Position numbers and translations under genes: made by a program. From Desulfitobacterium_A nosdiversum (GTDB taxonomy: Bacteria; Bacillota; Desulfitobacteriia; Desulfitobacteriales; Desulfitobacteriaceae), in assembly GCF_049860565.1 (NCBI RefSeq), contig NZ_CP172056.1, forward strand, positions 2,976,001 through 3,040,000: a stretch of DNA of 64,000 nt, read 5' to 3'. Below the pieces are notes generated by a model, which was not told where the DNA came from, ran no database searches, and was given only the letters and a program-made list of their open reading frames with translations. Below are positions 1 to 7,714 of the stretch, one piece after another (positions within the stretch are counted from its first letter, which is position 1; every line of letters starts with the position of its first letter).

Positions 1-105
1 ACACTCTACCTTAGCTACATTTATCCCGAATGTGCCATCACCAATTGCAAATATTACTATTTCAAGCTCATTAGTTCCGCTCTCTAACAAAATTTCTTGA
101 CTCAC
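1..105 (-). CDS. CheV/CheW-type chemotaxis coupling protein, N-terminal fragment
   Basis: The gene runs off the left edge; only the first 35 codons are present. They start with GTG behind an AAGGGGAT ribosome binding site at 111-118. The visible N-terminus includes LESGTNELEIVIFAIGDGTF followed by GINVAKV. This matches the opening beta strand of the CheW fold as found in CheV proteins, where a CheW domain couples receptors to CheA and is followed by a receiver domain. Whether a receiver domain follows cannot be seen, so plain CheW remains possible. A TATAAT box at 148-153 on the minus strand is a plausible -10 element. Confidence 0.7.
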   Translation of the reverse strand, partial: MSQEILLESGTNELEIVIFAIGDGTFGINVAKVEC

Positions 106-485
106 TTTGCATCCCCTTTTTCTAATTAAAATATTTACTATGTAATCATTATATCATAATTAGAATTAGATGATATGCTATTTAATGATGAATATGATGA
201 TTTTCAGTTCTCTTGGGACTGCAAGTGAAAAATATTTAAATTTAACAAAAATAAGTATCTACTTCTTATATTTTGGTCATAAGAAACAGGAGGTATGAAC
301 TATGTCTTTATTTTTTTAATATTAAAAATTATTTAAATTTTATATACAATTTCAGTCTTATTATGTTATTATTTGAATACATTAAATTAAAATTTAAGCT
401 TTTCATTTTCATTGGAAGGGGGAATCAACAAAATCAAGCTAAAACATAACTAATTATAATGATTTATTAAAAGGGGGCACATTAA
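106..485. other. Intergenic region between cheV-like gene and acetate transporter
   Basis: This AT-rich 380-bp stretch holds no long ORF. It contains the leftward promoter candidate for the CheV-like gene (TATAAT at 148-153, minus). It also has a perfect AGGAGG at 288-293, placed 8 nt before an ATG at 302 that opens a five-codon ORF (MSLFF, stop at 317-319). That tiny ORF could be a leader peptide in the 5' UTR of the downstream transporter, or chance. Confidence 0.4.
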
Positions 486-1148
486 ATGAATACACAAGAA
501 ATAAAAATCAGTTATACTGGCGCCGATCCTACTGCGTTTGGTGTCTTAGGTTTAGCGCTTGTATGCTTCGTTGCTTCATCTGCAAAATTGGGCTTTACTG
601 ATTCTAAAGCAACTGGTTTGCTTTTTGTTTGGGCAGCATTAATGGGGGGTATAGTTCAAATTATGGCTGCAAACATTGACTTTAAAAAAGGCAATGTATT
701 TGGCGGAACAGTATTAGGAGCTTATGGTTTTTTCTGGGTAGGCATGGCTCTTTCATGGGCTACTATTAACGGGATGTTTGGCCCCGGCATGAAAGCTGCA
801 GTTGACCCTAAGATGTTAGGGGTAGTTTTTGTGGGTTACCTAATATTTTCACTTTTTATTACGATTGCTTCTTTCGAAGTAAACATTCCTTTTATTGCAA
901 TGTTACTTCTCATCGATGTACTATTTTTCTCTCTTGCGGCTGTATCATTTAATATAGGGCCTGTAACGGTATTAGCTAAACTTGCCGGTTGGTCAGAATT
1001 TATTATTTCACTCGTTGGTTTCTATGCCTCAGGAGCAATATTTTTCAAGAATTTTTATGGCCGTGAAATTCTGCCTCTCGGTAAACCGCTTAATTTTATC
1101 AAAAAAGGATCTTACACTCAAGTTCATGCTCAGAAACATAGTGCCTAA
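486..1148 (+). CDS. GPR1/FUN34/YaaH-family acetate (succinate-acetate) transporter
   Basis: This 220-aa integral membrane protein probably takes up acetate or related small carboxylates by proton symport. The sequence shows six hydrophobic segments. Its family marks are a DPTAFGVLGLA start in place of the usual NPAPLGL, GGIVQIMAA near residue 54, and GNVFGGTVLGAYGFFW near residue 69, all typical of SatP/YaaH proteins. The start ATG follows AAAAGGGGGCAC. The tail after residue 200 is basic and cytosolic. The first motif is degenerate relative to the family, so substrate choice may differ. No operon partner is evident; a short unknown gene follows on the same strand. Confidence 0.85.
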   Translation: MNTQEIKISYTGADPTAFGVLGLALVCFVASSAKLGFTDSKATGLLFVWAALMGGIVQIMAANIDFKKGNVFGGTVLGAYGFFWVGMALSWATINGMFGPGMKAAVDPKMLGVVFVGYLIFSLFITIASFEVNIPFIAMLLLIDVLFFSLAAVSFNIGPVTVLAKLAGWSEFIISLVGFYASGAIFFKNFYGREILPLGKPLNFIKKGSYTQVHAQKHSA

Positions 1149-1290
1149 AGATAAATCCATTTGAGATTCCATGGCTATACTCTCCAAATCATGTGAATAC
1201 AGATTGACAGGAAATCATATTTCTTGTAGTATAGTGGGAAAGTTCACCCTATCTCATTTGTATAGACCAAGGTGTGGAGGATTACGTCAA

Positions 1291-1551
1291 TTGGAAACTA
1301 TCTCAAATGCACTTCGAATAATTTATGATCTTATTCATAAAGGTGATCTCGAAAATGCTCTATGGGAGATTAACGATCTTGAACAATACATTATGCAAAA
1401 CGCTCCAATCTTAATTGAAAAATACAATCTTAAAACCTACTTTACAAAATGGCGCAATCGTTTAATACGAAGCCATAATCAAAATTTAAATCTTCTTTTA
1501 GTGGAAATCGAACATTTAGCTATAAAATTTGAAAATGTAGTAATAAATTAA
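1291..1551 (+). CDS. Hypothetical helical protein
   Basis: I do not recognise this 86-aa protein. I chose the TTG at 1291 because GGAGG lies at 1276-1280, ten bases upstream; the ATG at 1171 has no ribosome binding site and would overlap the 3' region of the transporter transcript. The protein is predominantly helical (DLIHKGDLENALWEINDLEQ), mixed-charge and soluble, with no signal peptide. A strong hairpin terminator follows directly. It could form one transcript with the upstream transporter. Confidence 0.5.
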   Translation: METISNALRIIYDLIHKGDLENALWEINDLEQYIMQNAPILIEKYNLKTYFTKWRNRLIRSHNQNLNLLLVEIEHLAIKFENVVIN

Positions 1552-1595
1552 AGATGGTTTGACGTAAAGTCGAACCATCTTTAATACTTTTCTAT
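1550..1595. terminator. Bidirectional intrinsic terminator
   Basis: A 14-bp stem (AAAGATGGTTTGAC, with one G-U pair) at 1550-1563 pairs with 1569-1582 around a 5-nt loop and is followed by a T-rich run. It lies between convergent genes. Confidence 0.85.
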
Positions 1596-1612
1596 TTTTA
1601 TATAATTCTCTA

Positions 1613-2062
1613 TCAAATGTAATACATATCCCCAAGTTCATTGCCCATAGATTTATAAGCTTGAACCAGATCCTCAAGCGTTATCGAATCCACCATAGTA
1701 TTGATGCTTTCATTTAATTTATCCCATACATTTAACTTTAAGCAATATTGAATGCTCTCATAATAATTATCCGGAAGGTCATCATTTTCTTGAACTACAG
1801 ATAAATCTCCTTCCAAAACACGAAGGATTTTCCCAACTTTTATATTCGACGTTCTATCTGCAAGAATATATCCACCCTGAGCTCCTTTAACACTCTTGAT
1901 TATTCCTGCTTTACGCAGTGTTGAAAACACCTGCTCAAGGTAGTTCTCAGAAATATCTTGTCTTTCGGCTATATTTGATAAAGCGACATGTTCTCCATTA
2001 GAATGAACCGCTAAATCAAGCAAGGCTCTTAAACCATATCTACCTTTTGTTGATATCTTCAA
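1613..2062 (-). CDS. Rrf2-family transcriptional regulator, CymR-like
   Basis: This 149-aa Rrf2 winged-helix regulator starts at a TTG, because the family N-terminus is (M)KISTKGRYGLRALLDLA and GGAG lies 9 nt upstream; the longer reading adds five unrelated residues. The recognition helix region is LSNIAERQDISENYLEQVFS, followed by the wing GAQGGYILA. It lacks the IscR three-cysteine cluster, having a single Cys in QYCLKL, so it is not an evident Fe-S sensor. It resembles CymR, the cysteine/sulfur-metabolism repressor, in length and in the VLEGDLSVV segment. A TTGACA at 2128-2133 and TATCAT at 2105-2110 (17-bp spacer, minus strand) look like its promoter. The neighbouring cupin and RuBisCO-like genes may also concern sulfur salvage. 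Confidence 0.85.
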   Translation of the reverse strand: MKISTKGRYGLRALLDLAVHSNGEHVALSNIAERQDISENYLEQVFSTLRKAGIIKSVKGAQGGYILADRTSNIKVGKILRVLEGDLSVVQENDDLPDNYYESIQYCLKLNVWDKLNESINTMVDSITLEDLVQAYKSMGNELGDMYYI

Positions 2063-2104
2063 AGATAACCACTCCAAGCTTAAGCATTCTTATCGGTATA
2101 ATAC

Positions 2105-2133
2105 ATGATAATATTAATAATTACCTTTGTCAA
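2105..2133 (-). promoter_or_regulatory. Sigma-A-type promoter of the Rrf2 regulator gene
   Basis: On the minus strand TTGACA (2133-2128) and TATCAT (2110-2105) are separated by 17 bp, ending about 40 bp before the TTG start. Confidence 0.6.
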
Positions 2134-2283
2134 ACAGGCGTCATTTATGTACTAATATTATTTTTGTTTTTTTTGAATACTGATTTTAGACAAACATTTA
2201 GAAAGATACATATTGACGATTGGCTCATATTGGGTCTATTATCTAATGGAAATCTTAGTAAAAAGCAAAGGAGCCTAAATCAT

Positions 2284-2721
2284 ATGTTAATTAAACATCT
2301 AGGGAATTTTGATTGGGAGAACATTCCTATTCTCAACTATAAAGAAAACGGAACTCATTTTAAGAATATTACTCGAAGGGTTTTTTCCGAAGGACTAAGC
2401 GACATACCTTGTCAACTCCGTTATTTCGAAATTGCCCCAAATGGACACTCGACCTTAGAAAATCATAACCATTCCCACCTCGTTATTATTTTTAGGGGTG
2501 AAGGAGAAGCACTTTTAGGTGATCAAATCTATCCTGTTCATGAAAAGGATGTAATAACCATCCCCTCCAAGACTTGGCACCAATTTAGGGCTACTAAAGG
2601 GACATTCTTAGGATTTTTATGTCTGGTTAATGTAGACCGTGATCGTCCACATCTTCCCTCCGAAGATGAATTAAATATCCTTCGCCAAAATCCAGAGGTC
2701 GCAGCATTTATTAGATATTAG
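2284..2721 (+). CDS. Single-domain cupin, possible methylthioxylulose-5-phosphate methylsulfurylase
   Basis: This is a 145-aa cupin. The start ATG at 2284 has AAAGGAG (2267-2273) upstream; earlier in-frame starts lack one. Cupin motif 1 is the LRYFEIAPNGHSTLENHNHS region with metal-ligand histidines, and motif 2 has IPSKTWHQF. It ends FLCLVNVDRDRP then PEVAAFIRY. Two cysteines, in IPCQLRYF and GFLCLV, are candidates for thiol chemistry. Established knowledge: in Rhodospirillum rubrum a cupin encoded near a RuBisCO-like isomerase splits methanethiol from 1-methylthioxylulose-5-P to give DXP. Here a cupin sits convergent to a RuBisCO-like gene, so the same role is inferred. A generic metal cupin is the alternative. 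Confidence 0.6.
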   Translation: MLIKHLGNFDWENIPILNYKENGTHFKNITRRVFSEGLSDIPCQLRYFEIAPNGHSTLENHNHSHLVIIFRGEGEALLGDQIYPVHEKDVITIPSKTWHQFRATKGTFLGFLCLVNVDRDRPHLPSEDELNILRQNPEVAAFIRY

Positions 2722-2749
2722 GTAACCCAATTGTGATTTAGAAAGTAAC

Positions 2750-2795
2750 GGCATTCGATCGGTTAATTCTCCTAACCAGGTCGGATGCCTTTTTA
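2750..2795. terminator. Intrinsic terminator between cupin and RuBisCO-like gene
   Basis: A long hairpin: GGCATTCGATC pairs with GGTCGGATGCC through G-U pairs, and an inner GGTTA/TAACC stem continues it. TTTTTAT follows on the plus strand. Confidence 0.8.
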
Positions 2796-2801
2796 TATTT
2801 A

Positions 2802-3947
2802 CTATTCTTGGGTTAAACTTTCAACTAATTCACTAAAATACCGACTATTATCAATTAAATTAGGCCCTTTCTTAAAAAGTCCTCCGCCAATCAGAAATGC
2901 AACATCTTTACCATAAAATTGATACGCCTCGGGGATATTAGCTAAACTCATTCCTCCTGCCGGACAAGGAAGAATCGGTTTTAAATGACCCATAGGATAA
3001 TGCGTGGCTCCCACTATCCCTTCACATTCGGCACGCGAAAAAGAGAACCGCCCTCCAAAATTAGGATAAATTGTAGCATCGGCTCCAGCAAGCCGAACCA
3101 TTTGCCCAAACAATGCATGGTGAGAAATACCGCCCTCACCCATGACAAAACTGCCTAAGAAAGCTGGATGACATATTACCGGTAAAGCAATAGCCTCGTC
3201 TTCTGCGATTTCTCTCATCATGTCCCAGCCCGTTAAGCCTGGGGAAATAAGTACTCCTTCAGCGCCAGCCATCTTTGCAAACTCTGCCCTTTTCCTTACT
3301 TCGCCTGCAGAAGCAGTAATATTGGCTACATATATTGCATGATTCCCTGTTTCCTTATTTGCTTTATGCACTGCCTCAGCGCATAATTCAACGCGTTCTT
3401 CAAAAGGGGAAAATGTTTGGTTAGAAAGCCCGTGATCATCTTTTATAATGTCAATTCCACCTAAAGCGAATTGATATGCTAATTTAGCTAATTCCTTAGA
3501 GGTAAGCCCCATTGGTTTCAACGCGGTAAAAAGGAGAGGACGTTTTTCAACACCGAGCAATTTTCTTAATCCTTCTACTCCAAAACGCGGACCTTTAAAT
3601 TGATTCAGTAATTTCGCAGGAAGTTCAATATGTTCAACCCGGATTCCGGGTTTAATACTAATATTTCCAAAAATGACGTTCAGCAGTTGTGTGAGTTCTT
3701 GAGCCGCAGCATCCACAGGATAGCTAATAATTGCCAAAAAACTATGATCATTACTTGCTTCTATAGATTTAATGCGTCCGACAATATGCTCTTTAATAAA
3801 TTCATGGGGAATGTATTCTTCGGGAAACTCTATCGTTTGCTCAATACAAATGTCTTTTGCTTTAGCAAAGACTTCTTCTTCATTACCAAAAAGCCTGTAT
3901 GTAATCAAAAACCTTTCAACCGAACCCATTAACCTTGACGATTCCAC
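2802..3947 (-). CDS. RuBisCO-like protein (form IV), probable methylthioribulose-1-P isomerase or enolase type
   Basis: This 381-aa RuBisCO large-chain homologue starts at GTG with AAGGAG 10 nt upstream. Motifs seen: TALKPMGL with K144 (spinach K175 position), GGIDIIKDDHGL with K169, D171 and H172 (positions K201, D203, E204), the VICHPAFLGSF strand, and a GGGLF phosphate loop. Replacement of the metal-ligand Glu (E204) by His argues against carboxylation. Form IV proteins act as DK-MTP-1P enolase (MtnW), methylthioribulose-1-P isomerase (R. rubrum) or as enzymes of acid-sugar decarboxylation. The adjacent cupin and CymR-like regulator favour the R. rubrum-type isomerase; this is inference. 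The gene is monocistronic, convergent with the cupin. Confidence 0.85.
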   Translation of the reverse strand: MESSRLMGSVERFLITYRLFGNEEEVFAKAKDICIEQTIEFPEEYIPHEFIKEHIVGRIKSIEASNDHSFLAIISYPVDAAAQELTQLLNVIFGNISIKPGIRVEHIELPAKLLNQFKGPRFGVEGLRKLLGVEKRPLLFTALKPMGLTSKELAKLAYQFALGGIDIIKDDHGLSNQTFSPFEERVELCAEAVHKANKETGNHAIYVANITASAGEVRKRAEFAKMAGAEGVLISPGLTGWDMMREIAEDEAIALPVICHPAFLGSFVMGEGGISHHALFGQMVRLAGADATIYPNFGGRFSFSRAECEGIVGATHYPMGHLKPILPCPAGGMSLANIPEAYQFYGKDVAFLIGGGLFKKGPNLIDNSRYFSELVESLTQE

Positions 3948-4110
3948 AAGGACAACTCCTTCTCAATAAACGTTCTTCCTTATTCCTCTGCTTTTAAAGT
4001 TTTTAAACAGAAAGCTTCTAATCCAAGTATTCCTATTTATATTATTCTAATAATGCAGTCAACTTACCATGTTTATACTTTCTTGTCAAGTACTGTTTAA
4101 AGATAAGAAC

Positions 4111-6420
4111 CTACCTCCAAAAGGACTGGATAACCTCTTGTATTTCTGGAAGCTTAGATATGCTAAGAATATTTTTCCACTCCGGAGGAAAAAGCCGAAT
4201 ATAGCTTAAATGACCAAACCGTTCATCAATCAACATTACAATTCCCCGATCCTCTTCCGTACGTATTACGCGTCCAACAGCCTGAAAAACTTTATTTAAT
4301 CCCGGATACATATAGGCAAATTCAAAACCTTGGTTTAAGGTTGACTGAAAATATGAACGAATCATTTCGCGTTCTAAACACAGTTGCGGCAAACCTACAC
4401 CCACAATTATTGCACCGGAAAGCCGGCTTCCTTTTAAGTCAATTCCTTCTCCAAAGATTCCACCCATCAAAGCAAAGCCTACTAAAGATTCATCAGGGTC
4501 TTTTTGAAACTGGGCCAGAAAAGCCTCTCTTTCAGCTTCGCTCATCCCCGGTGTTTGAACAAGGGTTCGAACCCCTTGATTTTGGCTGTCAAATCGATCA
4601 TAGACCCGAAGAAGATAGTCATAAGAAGGAAAAAAAATAAGGTAATTCCCTTTTCTTGAATTTACAACTGTTGAAATAACCTCGGCAAGAGGATCATAGC
4701 TTGTCTCCCTCTGAGTGTAACGCGTAGATATTCCTGTGTGCATCATTAGACAAAGTTTTTTCTCGTCGAAGGGAGATTTTAATTTTAATTTATAAGCAGA
4801 TTCTTCCGCCCCAAGGATTTTCATAAAGTATTCAATTGGACTTAATGTTGCTGAAAAAAGGATAGCTGCCCTCCCTCTTTTAAACGCCTCAGCTAAAAGC
4901 CTTGAGGGATCAAGGCAATATAGTTTAACATTAAAATTTTCTTTGCTTTCCTTATAAAGTGTTACATAACGCTCATCGTAATACTCCGATGCCCGTATAA
5001 AACCCTGAACTTGAAAATACAAATCAAGAAGCTTGTCTTTCCACGGAGCATCTTTTTCCTCCTTTAAAAACCGTTCTGCCTCTTGAATAAATTGATGCAG
5101 ACTTGGGTAAAGGACGTCGGGGGAGTTCTTTTGAAAGTCCTCCATCCGTTCTTTTTTTAGCTTACCCATCTGAAGATTGACTTTTTGCATTCTTTTCGCT
5201 AACTGAGGATAACTGCCTTTAACTTCTTTCTTAAGTTCCAGAAAAGGTTTCTTCATAAGTTCGGCCGAAAACATTTCTCTGGCTCGATCGACTAGGTTAT
5301 GCGCCTCGTCGATTAAGAAAAGATAATCTCCTCCTTCAAGAAAAAGATGGCGCAAATAGACCCGCGGATCAAAGACATAATTATAATCACATATGACTAT
5401 ATCTGCCCAGGGGCTTAAATCAAGCGAAAACTCGAATGGGCAAATAGAATATTTTCTTGCATATTCCTCGATCTCAGAACGAGTCCATATATCGTGTTCA
5501 AAAATATCCGCTATTCCTAACCGGACACGATCATAGTAGCCCTTCGCATAAATGCATTTCTCAGGATCACAAGGATCTTCCGGCTGAAAGCAAATCTTAT
5601 CTTTGGCTGTTAGAGTGAGCCTCTTAATCCTTAGCCCTTGATTTTGCAATTCAATAAGCGCTTTTTCCGCAACTGTCCGAGTTATTGTTTTAGCCGTTAA
5701 GTAAAAGATTTGAGATATTAATCCACTGAACAACGCTTTAAGTCCCGGGAAGAGAGTCGCAATTGTTTTTCCGATTCCCGTTGGAGCTTGAACAAAAAGT
5801 TTCTTCCCTTGCTCTATTGTTTTATAAGTTGCGATTATTAGTTCCCTTTGTCCTGCTCTATAGGAACGATATGGAAATACCAAGTTATGTATGCTTTCAT
5901 CTCTATTTTCTTTCCATGTCTGTATATTCTCAGCCCATCGGAGATAACTTCCAACTAAACTAATGAAAAATTCCTTAAGCTCTTCAAATGTATATGTATG
6001 TCTAAGAATTCGCGTTTCCCCATTATCAAGATTATAGTAAGTCAATTGAACATCTATGGCTTTAAGGTCTGTCTGAGCAGCATAAATAAAAGCATAACAT
6101 TTCGCTTGAGCCCAATGGATCTCACTAAACATTTCATCAAGCAGATCGAGGTCTCGTGTTGTTGACTTTATTTCGTCGATACAGAACCCTGTATCCTCTT
6201 GAATAATACCATCCGCACGTCCATGAATTTCAATATTCATTCCATCCTGCTCATATAAATAGCTAAGACGAACTTCAGGTTGATATTCCTGTCCATACCT
6301 CTTCTGGATAAATTGATGGGCCTTCATTCCTTCTAATGTACGAGAATGCCCATTTGCTGCCCATACTAAATCTCCCGATCGAAGTTCAAATTCGACTAAA
6401 TCACGTACAGATACTTTCAT
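4111..6420 (-). CDS. Rad3/DinG-like superfamily 2 DNA helicase with N-terminal nuclease-like domain
   Basis: This 769-aa protein resembles the XPD/DinG helicases. Residues about 70-110 carry a PD-(D/E)XK-like core (GRADGI and CIDEIKST). The Walker A motif APTGIGKT follows near residue 212. A cysteine cluster, CFQPEDPCDPEKC plus a later ICPF, is the expected [4Fe-4S] site of XPD-type enzymes. Further on are the DEAH box (LIDEAHNL), SATLSP, and the motif VI-like QAVGRVIRTEEDRG. The nuclease-helicase arrangement is known in Firmicutes and is probably for DNA repair. The nuclease core seems intact. It stands alone between terminators. Confidence 0.88.
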   Translation of the reverse strand: MKVSVRDLVEFELRSGDLVWAANGHSRTLEGMKAHQFIQKRYGQEYQPEVRLSYLYEQDGMNIEIHGRADGIIQEDTGFCIDEIKSTTRDLDLLDEMFSEIHWAQAKCYAFIYAAQTDLKAIDVQLTYYNLDNGETRILRHTYTFEELKEFFISLVGSYLRWAENIQTWKENRDESIHNLVFPYRSYRAGQRELIIATYKTIEQGKKLFVQAPTGIGKTIATLFPGLKALFSGLISQIFYLTAKTITRTVAEKALIELQNQGLRIKRLTLTAKDKICFQPEDPCDPEKCIYAKGYYDRVRLGIADIFEHDIWTRSEIEEYARKYSICPFEFSLDLSPWADIVICDYNYVFDPRVYLRHLFLEGGDYLFLIDEAHNLVDRAREMFSAELMKKPFLELKKEVKGSYPQLAKRMQKVNLQMGKLKKERMEDFQKNSPDVLYPSLHQFIQEAERFLKEEKDAPWKDKLLDLYFQVQGFIRASEYYDERYVTLYKESKENFNVKLYCLDPSRLLAEAFKRGRAAILFSATLSPIEYFMKILGAEESAYKLKLKSPFDEKKLCLMMHTGISTRYTQRETSYDPLAEVISTVVNSRKGNYLIFFPSYDYLLRVYDRFDSQNQGVRTLVQTPGMSEAEREAFLAQFQKDPDESLVGFALMGGIFGEGIDLKGSRLSGAIIVGVGLPQLCLEREMIRSYFQSTLNQGFEFAYMYPGLNKVFQAVGRVIRTEEDRGIVMLIDERFGHLSYIRLFPPEWKNILSISKLPEIQEVIQSFWR

Positions 6421-6553
6421 GTCCTATGTCTTACCTATCCTTGCTTATATACTAGAATTATTCGCAGTAATCAAATATTGATTTTTAATTTCGATCCGTT
6501 TCTTAAAATATCCTCTCTTTCCGAAAAAAATCTGCTTTGACAATCCACAAGCA

Positions 6554-6585
6554 AAAAACTCGGACTATGCCGAGTTTTTAATGTC
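6554..6585 (-). terminator. Intrinsic terminator of the Toprim gene
   Basis: AAAAACTCGG (6554-6563) pairs with CCGAGTTTTT (6570-6579) over a 6-nt loop, and a T-run follows on the minus strand. Confidence 0.8.
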
Positions 6586-6596
6586 CAATATAGAAA

Positions 6597-6923
6597 TCAG
6601 GGCTTTTTTACCTCAAAATGAGCGTGTTCTAATATCTCGGCTAAAACATCCAAGGGAGTGGTAGCTATTTCACGATACATTTTATGAGTATAAAGATGTT
6701 GAACATCCGGGATCTCTTGGGTAATTCGTTTTCGCAGTTTATTACCCGAGTCATCGGCATCAACAAAAAGATAAATCTCTGAACTTTCCAGCCATTCCGC
6801 CCATTCTTCCAGTTTTTCATAACTTAACGTTCCATTGCTGCAAAGTATCTCAACGGATTCATTCAAGACTTTAAGCAACTGATCTCGGTCTGTTTTGCCT
6901 TCAACAATAATAACCTTATCCAT
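6597..6923 (-). CDS. Small Toprim-domain protein (YusF-like)
   Basis: A 108-aa Toprim protein: IIVEGKTDRDQL carries the catalytic Glu and LFVDADDSGNK the DxD acidic pair. The whole protein is one Toprim fold, as in small primase-like or RNase-M5-like stand-alone proteins. The start ATG at 6923 has GAGGAGCGG upstream; the longer reading adds a basic tail without a ribosome binding site. It lies 76 bp downstream of a DEDD exonuclease on the same strand, so the two may be co-transcribed and serve nucleic-acid metabolism. The exact substrate is unknown. Confidence 0.8.
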   Translation of the reverse strand: MDKVIIVEGKTDRDQLLKVLNESVEILCSNGTLSYEKLEEWAEWLESSEIYLFVDADDSGNKLRKRITQEIPDVQHLYTHKMYREIATTPLDVLAEILEHAHFEVKKP

Positions 6924-6999
6924 TTTCCGCTCCTCGCACCCGCTGACCTGCTTCCTATTCACTTTCGCTTTAGGTTTTGCCAACCTTCTTCGATTTATT

Positions 7000-7632
7000 C
7001 TAAATGTATTGTTTTTTGCCGTTTGAGTTCTTTATACTGCTTGCAGCCTTGCTTTCTTGATTTTCCATTTCGAGACTTTCCATGCTCCAGCCGTTTCGGA
7101 TCATCCAAGCAAGAACCTGTGCCGCGTTAATGGCATCATCAAGCGCCGAATGTAATATGCCAATCTGAGGAATTTCATTTTCTTCGATTGCTCGTTTTAA
7201 TGAAGCTCTTTTATCCAAGTGGCGAAACCTCTTATACGCTTCGGCTAGATCAAGGTAAAGATCCCATTGAAAAGGATAATTCAAACCATACTTTTCACAG
7301 TTATTGCTTAATACTTTGCGATCCGAATCTCCCCAAGCAACTAACCATGTATCTTTGTCAGGAGACATTTCTTGCAGACGAATAAGGGTAGAGTCTAACC
7401 CTACGCCACCATCTACATCTTCTTGTCGAATTCCTGTAATCGCGTAGCTTTCCTCTGCTAAGCGCGGCCAAAACTGCGGTTTTACAAAAGCACTATACAT
7501 TTGGTCTGTTGGGTTACCCGATTGATCTGCGAGTACTGCACCGACCTCAATAATTTCTTGAAACCAAGCTCTTGGCTTACCAAAAGAGCGCGGGACAGAA
7601 AACTCAAAATCAACGACTAGAAAAGTTGCCAC
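7000..7632 (-). CDS. 3'-5' exonuclease, KapD-like (DEDDh family)
   Basis: This 210-aa protein carries the three exonuclease motifs of the RNase T/DnaQ superfamily: ExoI VVDFEFSVPRSFGKP (residues 6-20), ExoII WGDSDRKVL, and ExoIII HSALDDAINAAQVLA. The extended FSVP insertion after the ExoI acid pair is typical of KapD and ERI-1-like nucleases, which trim RNA ends. It starts at GTG, after GATGAGGGAGA. It probably forms a two-gene unit with the downstream Toprim gene. Confidence 0.85.
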   Translation of the reverse strand: MATFLVVDFEFSVPRSFGKPRAWFQEIIEVGAVLADQSGNPTDQMYSAFVKPQFWPRLAEESYAITGIRQEDVDGGVGLDSTLIRLQEMSPDKDTWLVAWGDSDRKVLSNNCEKYGLNYPFQWDLYLDLAEAYKRFRHLDKRASLKRAIEENEIPQIGILHSALDDAINAAQVLAWMIRNGWSMESLEMENQESKAASSIKNSNGKKQYI

Positions 7633-7714
7633 TCTCCCTCATCCTCTCATATCTTCCAAATTATTTATAACTATCTTACTTAAGTATAAATCATGGATTA
7701 ATATTTTAAATCAA

